DNA of 64,000 nucleotides from Amyelois transitella (lineage: Eukaryota > Arthropoda > Insecta > Lepidoptera > Pyralidae): positions 4,945,001 to 5,009,000 of the forward strand of contig NC_083514.1 in assembly GCF_032362555.1 (NCBI RefSeq), read 5' to 3'. The translations under genes and the position numbers were made by a program. The notes under the pieces are model-generated. The model did not search any database. It was given only the letters and a program-made list of their open reading frames with translations, and was not told the DNA's origin. Below are positions 11,801-23,693 of this stretch, piece after piece. Within the stretch, counting starts at the first letter, position 1, and the number at the start of each line of letters is the position of its first letter.

Positions 11801-13367
11801 TCTCATCAATCGTCAGTAGCAGCTGGTTTCCGTCCGAGATAAAATTAAGTTACGTTTGCGTTAATACCTGTTTTATTTGAGAATAGTAATAACTTTTACT
11901 TTAAAGACGCTAAAATATTTTAAAATTCTACGAACCAATAAACCAAACAAAAAAATATGAACATTAAAATGTGAAATAATAATAAAAATTCAAATTTTCA
12001 TTTCCAATGTTTCTAGTATCTGTGAAAAAGAGAGTAAAGGTCGCATTACAAGTGGTATTAATTACTGTTCTTATAGAGATTACGAGGGCAAAGTACAGAA
12101 CTTTATCGTATTTCGTAAAAATAGTTTTAGAAATAACTATTATATTAGTTTATCAGTTTTCTCAATTGACATGTTGAACGGCCAACCACTATAGCTCGAA
12201 CTTCGGCCACTCACTCCTACCACGCGTGTCAGCCCAGGTGATAATGCATGTTTGTTTAATTTGATTGTGTTATCTCTCAAGAACATTGTACACTCATGAT
12301 CATAAGCGCTATGCAAAAGCGTAACCGTAATGCAATAAGGTGGTTGAATATACACGTACGCTCCATGTTCATCAATTCTAACAATAATCATAAAACCTAC
12401 ATGTTTATATAAGTCTACTATTAAAATAAAACTAAACTGGCTAAGTATTTTAAGTGTTAGTCTATGTGTTAAATTAGAATCGGTTCAGTAATATTAGAGT
12501 TCTAATATTAACGCCAAAATCGATTACATAAGATTCTTAATTACAATAAAGATAGGCGTTTTTATTTTTGTAAATAGAAAAAATAGGAGAATCTACTGAT
12601 TAAATGCACTACAATATACTTATACAATGTCTGCAATGAGTAAATTGGATCCTTTAGCGGATCCCGTGTTTAAAAGGCACAGCTGAAAATCACGGGCAAG
12701 CGATTATGCGCCAAGTATTATGAGTGATATTATAGATATCTGTCCGGTATTTTATTTATTTATTTATTTGATTTGTCGCTCAATATATTCGTTTTATACA
12801 AATATAGTTTATTCAGTATGAGTTTACAAACGTTTGTTGTGCTGGCCCCGTATGTTTATTGCGATTGAGACACAGTAAAGGCATTAAAGTCTCGATTGTC
12901 ATAAAATTAAGTTAATTGACTTATGTAACTGTTCTACTTTACTTTTTAAATGTGAATGTTGTAATCCTTTGCTGATATGAGAACTAAATTAATTAATTTC
13001 TCCTTGACCTCTTTTTCCAGAAACAAAATGCAATTTGCAAGTATTTGCATATAAACATTTCAACCATATTTTGTAATTAAATTATAGCTGTATAGTTATT
13101 CTTACACTCAAATATAAATTTAGGAAACGAAGTTAGTTTGAACTACGCTTACAAGCCAAGCACGAATGGAGGAGATATTCCTCGAAGTGCACCTATTTTG
13201 TAGCGCACCTGACCGGAGCGCGAGCTGAGCAAACATTGTGCTAAACAATGATTGATGTTTTTAAATCCAAAGAAATCTACCTACATGATATTTTACAGTA
13301 TTTTCGAGCAAATTAGCACGGACAGAATGTTATGTATCTTTTTATAAAACAAACATACATCTAATTA

Positions 13368-13591
13368 CGACTTTATTCCTTGCGGGAAGACAGAGCCAAA
13401 AAGTGATAGGCTCCGCTCAGCTGCTTGGCATAGTGATAGAATTGACATTCAAAAAGTGACATAGGTCATCGCCCAAAAGAAGAATCCCGTTCATAAGCCT
13501 ATTCCTTATTCGCCTTTTGTGACATCCATGGGTACGAGATGGAGCGGTGCTATTGTTTTTCTATTGGTGCCGGGAACCACACGGCACACAT
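13368..13591 (-). repeat. SINE-like element copy, nearly complete
   Basis: On the minus strand it runs from CCGTGTGGTTCCCGGCACC through CATGGATGTCACAAAAGGCG and AAGAAGAATCCCG (complement) to the AAGGAATAAAGTCG end. It is about 85 percent of the length of the copy at 4055-4320. Confidence 0.8.
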
Positions 13592-14114
13592 TTATTTAAC
13601 AAATGTAAAGTAGTATAAACCATGTTTAGTCACATCTTCCACAGAGAAAGATCGTCGATCACAGTCGTGACAACCGTGTATTTATGGTAAAAATTATTGA
13701 ATTTTAGTCACCATCATAACTTTACACGAAGTGACTTTAGCAAGTTCAGTGCAATCAGTTCCTGTTAAACAAGTAAAGGTGTTAAGTTTAACTTTATATC
13801 TCTTCGGGATATCTGTTAAAAAAGAAGATAAACAAAGAATAGCGCTGCAATTCATTTTGATACTACATGTTGACGGTCAAGAAAGAAATTATGAATGTAC
13901 GTAGAACCGATAAAAATTAAAGACTTTGTCATCTTATATAGGTATCGATTATAATATTGAATAGTTAACTACCAATAAGTTGGGGCGAAAATAAATGTTT
14001 TTATATATATATATATATTATGTTTGTCACGCATTTAAAGTTCCGAGCTTCTCTCCGAAGAGGGTAAAAGGTTGTAAATAATACCAAGTTTGTTTACAAC
14101 GTAGTTAGTCCTAT

Positions 14115-14124
14115 GTCACGTGAC
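14115..14124. promoter_or_regulatory. GTCACGTGAC E-box palindrome
   Basis: A perfect 10-bp palindrome of the bHLH-zip (USF/MiT-TFE type) class, about 75 bp left of the CpG-rich island at 14195-14545. Binding is inference from the motif. Confidence 0.35.
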
Positions 14125-14194
14125 AAATATCATAATAGGTAATATAGGTATCCTTATCGATTCTATGAAAAGTTCCCTTTCTACGGTTATCTAA

Positions 14195-14545
14195 GCCACG
14201 GCTGGGGCGGTCGGGCTTAGGAGCGGCTGTTGATTGTGTTGTCGTTCAGTGCACCGCTACTTGCATTGCAGCATTACCGTTTGAAAGATAAACCGGTGAT
14301 CGAAACAGTGCATGGCCGTCGGTCGGGTGGCGGTGGGAAGCGCGGGGTGCGGGGCGCGAGGCGGCCGTCTAGACGCTACGTCACGCGGCCTCGCGATACC
14401 GCGTCGCGTCGGTAAACAACGTTGTGCACTGACCGAATATGGCAGCCCACAGCCCGGCACGCCGCTCGACGGCCATCCTGCCGGCCTACTGCGGTCACGC
14501 ATCCCGTGGAACCTGCGACCACCACCAGAGGAAACCGCTTTCCCA
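14195..14545. promoter_or_regulatory. CpG island, candidate promoter or 5' exon
   Basis: The strongest CpG-rich block in the left half: about 350 bp with many CG dinucleotides, containing GTCTAGAC at 14367-14374 within CCGTCTAGACG. Open frames run through it on both strands, as expected in GC-rich DNA, and none looks protein-like or is preferred. With the upstream GTCACGTGAC it could be a promoter with a non-coding first exon; no downstream coding exon could be attached. Confidence 0.4.
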
Positions 14546-14669
14546 ATAAGAAATCTCTGAAACCTGTTCTCGCTGTCCTCGTCAACCACCTCTACAATCT
14601 TTGCCTTCGTAATTTCGTTGTGATACGATCTCATATTGTTCGCCTGTCAGGCATTTAATCTAGTTTCAC

Positions 14670-16254
14670 TACAAGAGATTAAATTGGTATTGTGGCCATC
14701 AATCATCCCGATGGCAGATCACCATCAAAACCTCGTCCGTACAGTCCATACATCATTTAGGAAATATAATAATGCCTTTGTTTCGTAGACGCACATAAAT
14801 GGATAATGTGATTATCATTTTACTGATGCCTATGTTAAATGAGACATTGTAATGGAGTAGGTCATTACCTACATCAGTCTATATGCTTATCTGTCATAGC
14901 TGTTAGTATTTGATAAAGATTTATCGTGAACGTCTGTCTGGCTAACGGATTATTACATTACCGTCAATTTATTAACAATGTTTTACGAGTTGGGGTTCCT
15001 AATGTGTGACATAGGTAATAATTGATACATTTTGTGAACAATGTGTGTTTACACAGTCTGAATCACATGTTTATCTGTAACAATAAACGGCGTATCTGTG
15101 TCTGTCTGTTTAAGATATGTAGGTGTTTACAAATAGTTTGTTGTGCCGGTGTGTCGGGTGTTTTCCGGTTTTTACCGTGACGGCGCCGTGATCGGATGGG
15201 TGTCCCTGTTCCAAATCAATGTCTTAAAATTTTTTTACATAAAGATAGGCGGCCGTATTAATTCCTAACTAGTGGGCTTCTAAACATCATCGCGATTAAT
15301 TGGTTTCAATTTAGGGAACATACCTAAATTAAAAGTAACCCTACCTAGATTTTAATATGCATTTACATACATACGTACATTCACGTCTATATCCCATGCG
15401 GGGTAGACAGAGCCAACAGTCTTAAAAAGAATGATTGGCCACGTAAAACTGTTTGCATAATATGCATTTTAATTAGGTGAATTTTAGAAACTTTTAATTG
15501 TCGACATTTGGAGTTACATCCACGATGTAACTCCATACGGCTATAATAGCATTTGGCTTTATTTAACAGATATATCTCTAACGTCGATGAACTGTAAAAT
15601 GTTTGGATGATTTCACTGAAATAAAACAGTTGAACAGTTGGGCGAGCATGAAGGAGTGTACTCCACCCTTTACATCTTGTGTTCAGTGAATTTATATAAC
15701 ACAGCTTCACAGGCACAGGTAATCATTGAGCATTGAACATTCATGTTTCAAATCGGTGAGTCGGAAAAGCGGAAACGGACAGTTCATGTTGATTAGCAAT
15801 TATATGTAAAACAAACAGTCAATTTTGCTCTTATCAACGACTTACCTCCCAATCTTCATTTTTTGATTACAATAGGTACAGTGGGCTCAGAAGATAGCTC
15901 TGTCACCTCGCCTTAATTACTGTATGGGAGATGGCCCAGGTATGTCCTGAGCCGTATGTGTACTAGTAAATCATAAAAATTTAAATTTACTTTTCTAATA
16001 AATCACTTTCAAGTTGTCAATGATTTAATTTATATGTATTGATTGATGACTCAACATCAATACATATAATGAAACAGTAAAAAAAAATTGTTTGTACTAT
16101 GAGTATATTTAAAAAAAAATATTTAATACGATGAAGAAATAGTAACCGAGCTTGAAAAAATCTGTTTCTTTGTACACGCTAATTTCCGGAACTATTGAAC
16201 GTATTTGAATGAAACTTTTTTGTTGTATAGCTCTTATGCCTGGCCAACATTTAG
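14670..16254. other. Gene-free stretch
   Basis: No exon was seen. It holds a SINE-like fragment (15366-15455, minus strand, GACGTGAATG, GGGGTAGACAGAGCC and GGCCACG blocks) and a 12-bp-arm hairpin with a 3-nt spacer at 15509-15535. Confidence 0.4.
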
Positions 16255-16502
16255 GGTAAGGGTGGTTCTCGGCGTCAATAAAAAAAAATAGGACCACTCC
16301 ATTTCATTCACATGGATGTCGCAAAAGGCGACTAAGGGATAGGCTATAAACGTGGGATTCTTCTTTTAGGCGATGGGCTAGCAACCTGTCACAAGTTGAA
16401 TCTCAATTCTATCAGTAAGCCAAACAGCTGAACGTGGCCTATCAGTATTTTCAAAACTGTTGGCTCTGTCTACCTAGCAAGGGTTATTATATGTATCTAT
16501 GT
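16255..16502 (+). repeat. SINE-like element copy, nearly complete
   Basis: Blocks in family order: a degraded TTCTCGGCGTC start, AATAGGACCACTCC, CATGGATGTCGCAAAAGG, GCGATGGGCTAGCAACCTGT, AAGCCAAACAGCTGAACGTG, GGCTCTGTCTACC and a TATGTATC tail. Confidence 0.8.
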
Positions 16503-17410
16503 ACGCCTGTTTCCACAAGATTAAGGTGAAACTATGGTTTCCTCTTGCTTTCTCTATACTCATTCTCAGGATTGGATTAGTAGGATTACAAAGAGATACT
16601 CCTAACATCGTCCTTTTATAAGATATCTGCAATTTGGTCCCTTGATCCTGTCTATTTTGCGGGATTGCGGGACTGTGGAGAGACAATGTCTGACAAACTG
16701 CAAACTGAAACATCTGAGTGAGCGGGAATGGCGCTGCCGGAGCGCGTGCATGGGAGCGGATTGAAGGGGTGGGGATGGGTCATATTTGGTATTTGTCAGT
16801 CAGTGTAATGTTAATCATTCGTCTACTCAGTGCAACATTTTATGCGTCAATTGTTTCAATTTCTTAAAGTATTAAAATTAATTAACCTGAATTACGCGCT
16901 GATGCGCTAACGCTGATTTCCAAGTGGATGTTTTCATTGGTTCCACAAATACATTGATCAAAATTATAAGAGAAAAAAAAATAAAGGCATAAGTAGGATA
17001 GCATCATGTGATGTAATAAATTTATTCAATGTGTAACACTGTTGTAATGTTGAATTTGAAATATTATCTCTTGTTGTCTTGTAAATCTCGGATGTTTCGC
17101 AACGTCTACACGCCGTGAGTCATCACCGCTGGAATTTGTGTTCCAACTTCACACTGATAACATACGTCATTTTAAGGACAAACAAATGTAATGTAGTCCA
17201 TTTCTTTAGGCATTAAAACAGTTTTAAAATGGCTTTTTACCAAAATACATACCAATTTGTTATATAAATTACGAGTATGGTTAATAGCAAAAGTACGTTA
17301 TTCATTGACATAATTGATTATGAAAAGTAGGTATTTCATTTTGCTTTTTCTTTCATCGTTATAAGTAAAAGACATACATAAGGTATCACTTTATTTCAGT
17401 ACCTTAAGAA

Positions 17411-17617
17411 ATGAAATATAAGTTAGTACGGCATTGGCTTGGCGTCCTTTTGGTGGTGGCGTCCTTTTCTATGGGGCTTGGCGTAAGCCACATAGAAAAG
17501 GACACCACTTGGTACCGTAGACATTATATCGGAGGTGATTATATGTATATTTTAATTTATTTTAAAAAGGAATTTTATTATATTCCTTATATAATTTTAA
17601 TAAACGTGTTACAATAA
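17411..17617 (+). other. Unassigned 68-codon frame with signal-peptide-like start
   Basis: The frame opens MKYKLVRHWLGVLLVVASFS, which has a basic start and a hydrophobic core like a secretory signal peptide. A GGAG|GTGATT donor-like site follows at about 17533. The DNA underneath forms a 53-nt hairpin (17456-17508). The signal-like composition may be a by-product of the hairpin and a repeated GGCGTCCTTTT. No partner exon was found. I do not call this a gene. Confidence 0.12.
17456..17508. repeat. Hairpin with 22-bp stem and 7-nt loop
   Basis: The stem is GTGG, mismatch, GTCCTTTTCTATG, mismatch, GGCT pairing with the 3' arm AGCC, mismatch, CATAGAAAAGGAC, mismatch, CCAC. The loop is TGGCGTA. 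The loop is short for a microRNA precursor; it fits the fold-back series in this window. Confidence 0.8.
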
Positions 17618-18045
17618 TGGACCTACATAAGTTTTGTTTATAGTTGTTAGATAAGGGAATAAATATATTTAAAATTAATAATGAACTCACCGACTGATAA
17701 CCACCGTACGTGAATGTCGTCGGTTACTAAAAGTTACAAAGGTTAACTTGATCATGTTCATCAAGTCTCTAGTGTATATTTTGTAATACGAATTAGAAGA
17801 TGAGTATTTCAGTAAAACAAATTATTCCTAGTACTAAGACTGTTATTCCTCCTAGCGATAGCCCCGGTTGCCCTTACCTCTTTGGAAACTTAGGTGCTTA
17901 GACCATGATCTTATACGAGTAATACGAAGACTACTAGAAGAACATGGAGAATTACAATCAATATTTCAGAATTTTCCTGACCTACAACGCACAAAATTAG
18001 AGATGTCACGTAAGTGATCTGTCCTTAAAATTTGGGATCATATTA

Positions 18046-18250
18046 TACATGCATACATAATTATAATCACGTCTATATCCCTTGCGGGATTGTGTGATCA
18101 TTGTTTGAAATATTCATACGAGTATTAACTTTGTTATCAGTAAACAAGTTCAGCATTGTAAAGAAGTTTCCCTATGGGAATTGCTTTTATGCATATTATT
18201 TGTACGTATAGATGGTATGGTGCCGTGTGGTTCCCAGCACCAATAAAAAA
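18046..18250. repeat. Two remnants of SINE-like element ends
   Basis: 18046-18090 carries the minus-strand ATCACGTCTATATCCCTTGC end, and 18220-18248 carries the plus-strand GCCGTGTGGTTCCCAGCACC start followed by AATAAAAAAA. The middle is missing or replaced. Confidence 0.55.
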
Positions 18251-18589
18251 ATAACTCAGAACTTATATGTATGTAATGAACTTGATGGTACAATTGGCTG
18301 GCAACAAACTGGCGTAATGAAGTTACTGCAAATAGTAGTCATTATTTTACGTTAGTGGATACACACTGATGAGTGTTGATTAAAATTGCGTACATTATCC
18401 CGTCCCCGACTCGTCACGCTCACATACTTTGGCCTAAGTATCTACTATTTTGTAAGCAGTTAGTATAAAATTACACAATTAGGAAATAAAAGACACGCTT
18501 CACAATGATGTGTAGCGTTGCGGTCAATTTAACAATTGCGTTATGGTACAATAGCCGTTGTAAGTGCTTAACTTGGTACATATGTATGT

Positions 18590-18790
18590 AGTTATAATAA
18601 ATAATAATAATAATAAATCTTTATTTTTTTCTCTCTCGCATAGAATTAAATAGTTAAAAAATAAGAAGTAAGATGAACCATGCAGTTACAAAATAATGAT
18701 CTATGTGAGAGACTGGTGTCTGTACTAGGAAAACCTGTATGACAGATTACCAGCCTCTCCTACTCTGAACCAAGTGTATACAATGCAGGT
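18590..18790 (-). repeat. Probable retroposon 3' tail
   Basis: A (TAA)n run leads into AAATCTTTATTTTTTTC, the arrangement of a LINE 3' end in minus orientation, followed by about 150 bp of unrecognised sequence. The family is not identified. Confidence 0.35.
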
Positions 18791-19337
18791 AAACCTTACA
18801 CTAGTTTAAGTACATTTGGTATGTACCTGTCTATAAAAACAAAAGAAACAAAAGAAAAAAAAAATGTAAGAATTATGAAATAAAACATAATAAGTAATAA
18901 CAAAACGAAATGAACGTAAGGACATATACCCATCACGAATCCAAAACAAAATAATTTTAGTTTTTAAGCAGGGATTTCTAATAAATTTTCTGTTTCTTCA
19001 TAAGTTAGAGATTTCAACCAAGAAAAGGTAGTTTTCTTACAATTAAATTTAGTAAGCTAATATACAATATTAGTAGTAAGTTAATATACAATTATAATAT
19101 AATAGCTTGGTAGCTAAAAGTCCAAAGTTTCACATTCGTTTATTTAAAATTGTCGTTGGTTTTCTGTTCCCGTAAGGGCGCGTTTATATGACGCGGAATG
19201 TTACAGCGTGTCGGCCGCGCGACGAAAGTATGGTGACCGCGCGGCGGCCGCGCGGTCAGGCCTGGTGGCCACGCCACTGCGAACCCGAACCATTTCCAGT
19301 TGATCTTGGTCTTTCTTAAAATTCACACGTGTTCGTT

Positions 19338-21431
19338 ATGAGCTATTTGACTAAGAAGAATAAAATTATGATTGCATATTACTTGTACCGACAAAGCAAA
19401 AAGAAAGAAAAAAAGAATTGTAGAAAATTTTGGATTCATCCTATTTTAGCACGGCGAGAAGAGTTTGGTGAATTTCATACGCTATACAACCAATTGCGAG
19501 AAGATGAAAAAGAATTCGCAGATTATTTCCGAATGGATGTTAAAACATTTGATAAACTACTCAACTTCATACATGATAAATTGAAGCACCAGAACACTAA
19601 CATGCGGGACAGTATTACCCCCACAGAAAGATTAGCAGTGACATTGCGGTAAGTAAATAAATAATAACAATTACTTGGTCAAGTGGTATTTATTAATCAT
19701 TATATATATAAATTTGTAAGGCAGACTATATATTTGTAAAATCTAAATCGTCGATACTTGAATTGGATGGACTGGCAAAATTGTATTGCTCTCCACCTAC
19801 GGTAGATTCGGACTCTTCAGAATAAGATGATTGTTGTGTTGTCGGACGTCCAGATCCAGCAGCAGTAGTGTAACCATACTGATAGGTGCTTTCGTATGAT
19901 ACATTTTCGCCTTCTCGACGATACGTAGTCTCGGGTGGTGGAGTAAAGTAAGGCCTTTTCGAACCAGCATTCTGGAGCTGTTGGTTTTTAGCTTTTATAT
20001 TTCTCACAATAGACATCACCTGGTACTGAAACTCAACAGTATCTTCATCATTGAATTGTTCAACAGTTGGTAAAATTCCTTTAAAGAACGACATCATACG
20101 ACTGTCTTCTTCTTTTTCAACAGAGTCCATAAACTTCATGAATTTTGCATCCACATCACTCAATTCTTTATTTTTCGTATTTGGTTTACTTTTTCCTGGC
20201 TCAGAATTCTTAAAATTTGAATTAGTTTCGCGGGGGTTGTATATTTTCTTTAAAAACAACATATTATCATAGTATGGGTACTTATGAACTTTTTTTGTTG
20301 CAGATCCAGATTTGTTTTCCCTCATTTTCTTTTCGCATTTCATCCACCCATCTCGCATATTTTTCCATTTCTGAATAACTTTTTTACCTGGAATTTAAAA
20401 ATAATATTCACATTAAAAAATATAGTTATTTTTAATTCGCATGATTCCTCTTTATGTTTCATTATCAGGAAACATGTTAATTAATATTAATACTATTAGT
20501 ATAATTAATTGCTTGAAATAAGTTCCTTAATATCATTTTATATATTTACAGGTACTTGGCAACAGGTCACACGTTTGCCGATTTAAGATACGCATTTAGA
20601 ATTGGAAAAACAACATTATCGTTTATCATTAAAGAAGTGTGTAACTGTATATGGTCAGAACTAGTAAACATATATATGAAAATACCATCAGAAAATGAAT
20701 GGCTGAATATTGCTGAAGACTTTGCTGTTATTGCAAATTTTCCCCACTGCCTAGGTGCTGTGGATGGGAAGCATATCAGAATAATTAAACCTACAAAATC
20801 TGGATCAATGTTCTTAAATTACAAACACTTTTTTTCTATTGTATTAATGGCAGTCGTTGACACCAATTATAATTTTATATTTGTAGATATTGGTGCATAT
20901 GGCAAGGACTGCGATTCAAGTGTTTTTAAAGAAACTGTCTTTTGGAAGAGACTGCTGAACAATACACTTAACTTACCACAGCCTGCTCTGATTCCAGAGA
21001 CTAATTTTCAATTACCGTACGTATTTGTCGCGGATGAAGCATTCGCGTTGCACAAAAATGTACTGAGACCATTTAGTGGTCGAGAACTCAATGAAACAAT
21101 GTCAATATTTAATTATCGTCTTACTAGAGCAAGACGTTATGTGGAATGCGCTTTCGGCATAATGGCCAATAAATGGAGGATCCTCCATCGGCCTTCAAAT
21201 GTATCTTTGGAGCTCACAGTCGACATTGTAAAAACCTGTTGTTTATTACAAAACTTCATACATAAAGAACAGGGCATAGGTAATTTAATTGTCGATTCAG
21301 GCTTTGAACTACAGACACTGTCACGATCAGAATATGCAGATCCTTTAATAGCAGACAATGTTCGTCAAAATTTTGCTGAATATTTTGTTTCTCCTCAGGG
21401 CAGTGTACCATGGCAAAACAAATATATATAG
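19338..21431 (+). CDS. PIF/Harbinger transposase (DDE nuclease), two exons
   Basis: Exons are 19338-19648 and 20552-21431. The join CG|GTAAGT to ACAG|GTAC keeps phase and gives 396 residues, usual for the family. The N-terminal part (residues 1-150) is a basic helix-turn-helix region with FRMDVKTFDKLL and FRIGKTTLSFIIKEV. The DDE_Tnp_4-like nuclease begins at AVDGKHI (D175), followed by KDCDSSVF (D225), VADEAFAL (D265) and ARRYVECAFG (E302). D175, D265 and E302 fit the Harbinger catalytic triad. Nothing in the frame is broken, so it may still be active or was recently. A GTG lies in frame 9 bases upstream of the chosen ATG. In this superfamily the transposase acts in the nucleus with the partner protein encoded on the other strand here. 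Confidence 0.9.
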
Positions 21432-21767
21432 ATACTCAAAATTATCAAATCACTCGTTTATTGCAAGAATATCACAGTTAAAAAACAATTTTAAACTTAA
21501 CTCAAATAATATTTTTTTGCGATTTATGATGATGATGAATGTTCACAATTTTTTAATTACCAAATAAAAGATGGAAAACTTACCGTATGTGTTTTTTTCC
21601 CCAATTGGAAGGTCATTGAAATCTTCTTTTATAATTGAACATAGGTCATGCCAGGCTTTTAGTGTTTGACGTTTATCCTTATAGGATTCGCTTGTTTTAT
21701 CCCAAAGGATATTTCTTTCTTCCACTAAAGATATCAATGTCTCAGGATTGATACTCAGTTCATCCAT
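19726..21767 (-). CDS. Harbinger MADF/Myb-like accessory protein, two exons
   Basis: Minus-strand exons are 21767-21584 and 20387-19726. The join G|GTAAGT to TTCCAG|GT keeps phase and gives 281 residues. Residues 1 to about 95 form the MADF/Myb-SANT-like DNA-binding domain with LVEERNILWDKTSESYKDKR, AWHDLC and KKVIQKWKNMRDGW. The middle is acidic (VEKEEDSRMMSFFKGIL), and the C-terminal 120 residues are rich in S, T, Y, Q and G and likely disordered. In the superfamily this protein carries the transposase to the nucleus and to the element ends. Its exon 2 sits in the transposase intron, and the transposase exon 2 sits in its intron. Confidence 0.85.
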
Positions 21768-22418
21768 CTTCGAAATCACGATGTCCGCGCGTCACGATGT
21801 CTACGCAAGTCCAATGAAAGGAGAATGCGGGGACGCCGGCGCGGGGCGTACATCGAGAACATTCGAGTGATTCGAGCGAGACGGCCGCGCGGCCGCCGTG
21901 TGATCGAGGAGCGAACGCCGCGCGGTCACCGCGCAGTTAGTTACTCAAAATTAATTTCAACTTTACGTCCTAGATAATAAAACATAAATTTGCTATAACT
22001 GAACAGTTAGTACGCGGCCACCGCGCGGTCGCCGCGCGGCGGCCGCAAGAATTTTTTCGCGTCGTCTAGAATTGCCAAAAAATTTGTAGGTACCAAATAA
22101 GTAAATTCAAGATCTATAAAAAACACATTTGGCAAAGTTATTTCAATTGGCTGTCTGCCTGATACCAACGGGCCTATGGGCCATTTGGGATTTAATTGTA
22201 TAATTTTCAAGGGTAATAGATATTTAAAAATAACTCAGCCAAAATCTTGTACTTACAGTGGTCTGTGATAATTAATTTTGGTTAAATGATTTGAGTCCCT
22301 ATTTTGCTCTGACTAAATTTTTCTATATTTTAGACAAACAATAGTCATTTGTTAGCTTATTGCTAACCTGTGGGTAATTGCAGTTAGCTGCTTCTATTTT
22401 AAATTACGTGATTGTGAT

Positions 22419-22650
22419 GGCCTCTGTGGCGCAGCGGTAGTACGCTTGCCTGCGACACCGAAGGTCCCGGGTTCGAATCCCGGCCAGAGCATGATGGAAA
22501 AAGAACTTTTTCTGATTGGCCTGGGTCTTGGATGTTTATCTATATAAGTATTTATTATAAAATATAGTATCGTTGAGTTAGTATCGTTACACAAGTCTCG
22601 AACTTACTTCAAGGCTAACTCAATCTGTGTAATTTGTCTCGTATATATTG
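22419..22650 (+). repeat. tRNA-headed SINE, full length
   Basis: Its head GGCCTCTGTGGCGCAGCGG has a Pol III A-box-like segment, and GGTTCGAATCC is a perfect B box. The body then reads TTTCTGATTGGCCTGGGTCT, ATAAAATATAGTATCG and GAGTTAGTATCG, and ends CAATCTGTGTAATTTGTC. The same body recurs at 38372, 53749, 59752 and 61153, all on the plus strand. It is not a functional tRNA: the acceptor stem and anticodon arm do not close. Confidence 0.9.
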
Positions 22651-23289
22651 TCGTTACTTTTGAATTTAGTAGAATAAATACTACTAAAATACTCATCTAG
22701 GACAATCAGAAAAGTCCATTTTTCATCATGCGATAGTTAGCTTTTTCTAGATAGTTGATTAAAGAGGAAATTCTGATCCTAAACCCTGAAGGATTAATCA
22801 GATTAGCCAGCAATAAGTAAGGTAGTATGCGAACAACATCGGTATCACGTTCGCACAGCCTGCGGAGTGCCGCCTGATAGCTGTTATCAGCCACGCCAAT
22901 ACAGCGTTATCGCGCGCCGATAGCACTTGATACGGTTCGTTTACGAACTGTTTCAGTTTGTCTGGGCAAATGTTTGTGTTATGGTCTGCGATGTAATCAG
23001 GGCAACAGTCAACTCCGCATGCTCTAATGACAATGGAAAATTTCCTGAATGAATTATATGTCAATCTTGAAACCATTGTCATGGTAATCCCCAACTCTGA
23101 ATAAAAACTGTAGGAGCATCGCTAGAAGTGCGATTCTCCAGCAGTTTAAAACAGTTTCATCATTACTGTTACAAGTTTTTGTTACAAATAAGCAAAATAA
23201 ATAATTTGAAATAAAAGTAATATAACAAAAATAAAAGTACGAAAAAAATCCATATTAGTAGTACGCATAGTGGAACTTACATAAAAACG

Positions 23290-23350
23290 TATCAGCCCTC
23301 TTTCCCGGGAGGGTAGTCAGAGACTAGGTACCTCTTTTCACTTGCCATGG
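23290..23350 (-). repeat. Small LINE-tail fragment
   Basis: CCCTCTTTCCCGGGAGGGTAG and CCTCTTTTCACTTGCCATGG match, with changes, the 3' end of the LINE at 38503-39075 (CGCCTCTTTCCCTGAGGGGTAG, CCACTTGCCACGA). Confidence 0.5.
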
Positions 23351-23693
23351 TCCCTATATATATATTTACTTTCTTTTATCCAAATTCATCAATCATTTTA
23401 TATTCAAGTACCTACTTTTGAATTGACCCGTCAACAGAATTTATCGGATTTGATCCAAATACAGTCGCTTACAGAGAAACTGAGATCCAAATTAATAGAA
23501 GGGAAGACTCCCTTAAAATATTTTAAGAAAATTAAATATGAATTAAAATCAAACAAAACTGGGTGAACACAAAAGAAAGTCGTGATGCGCGACGATCTCT
23601 GTCGAGTTCTGTGCTCTGTTGTTCTGAGTTACATAACAGAGAGGAGCGGGCGGGATAAAACGGGATTCGGTTACCTCAAGAGCCTTCAGTCTA

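Larger units (their letters stand above)
9981..13367. other. Gene-free stretch
   Basis: No exon was recognised. It contains a fold-back at 11476-11512, a minus-strand SINE-like fragment at 11695-11800 and a TTTA microsatellite at about 12748-12772. The short frames present have no splice context. Confidence 0.45.
19176..22077. mobile_element. PIF/Harbinger DNA transposon carrying both genes
   Basis: The left end GGGCGCGTTTATATGACGCG at 19176 is preceded by TAA (19173-19175), the three-base target expected for this superfamily. The right end is decayed: 22054-22077 aligns to the reverse complement of the left end over CGCGTC, TA and GCC with CpG-type losses. Inside each end lies an array of GCGGCCGCGCGG-like blocks (19210-19260; 21885-21945; 22013-22045), plausible transposase-binding subterminal repeats. 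The element carries a spliced transposase (+) and a spliced MADF-type protein (-), both open from start to stop. The right boundary is less certain than the left. Confidence 0.8.

Noticed and set aside
14230-14658. Overlapping reading frames on both strands of the CpG island
   Set aside because: Long frames on both strands and in several phases follow from few stop codons in GC-rich DNA; no splice context and low-complexity R/P/G composition.
22419-22495. tRNA gene at the head of the SINE copies (also 53749, 59752, 61153)
   Set aside because: A and B boxes are present, but the cloverleaf does not close and the same 3' body follows each copy, so these are SINEs rather than tRNA genes.
23342-23566. 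Frame ending TEKLRSKLIEGKTPLKYFKK
   Set aside because: It looks mildly helical, but no upstream exon, promoter or family match was seen; an acceptor-like CAACAG alone is not enough.
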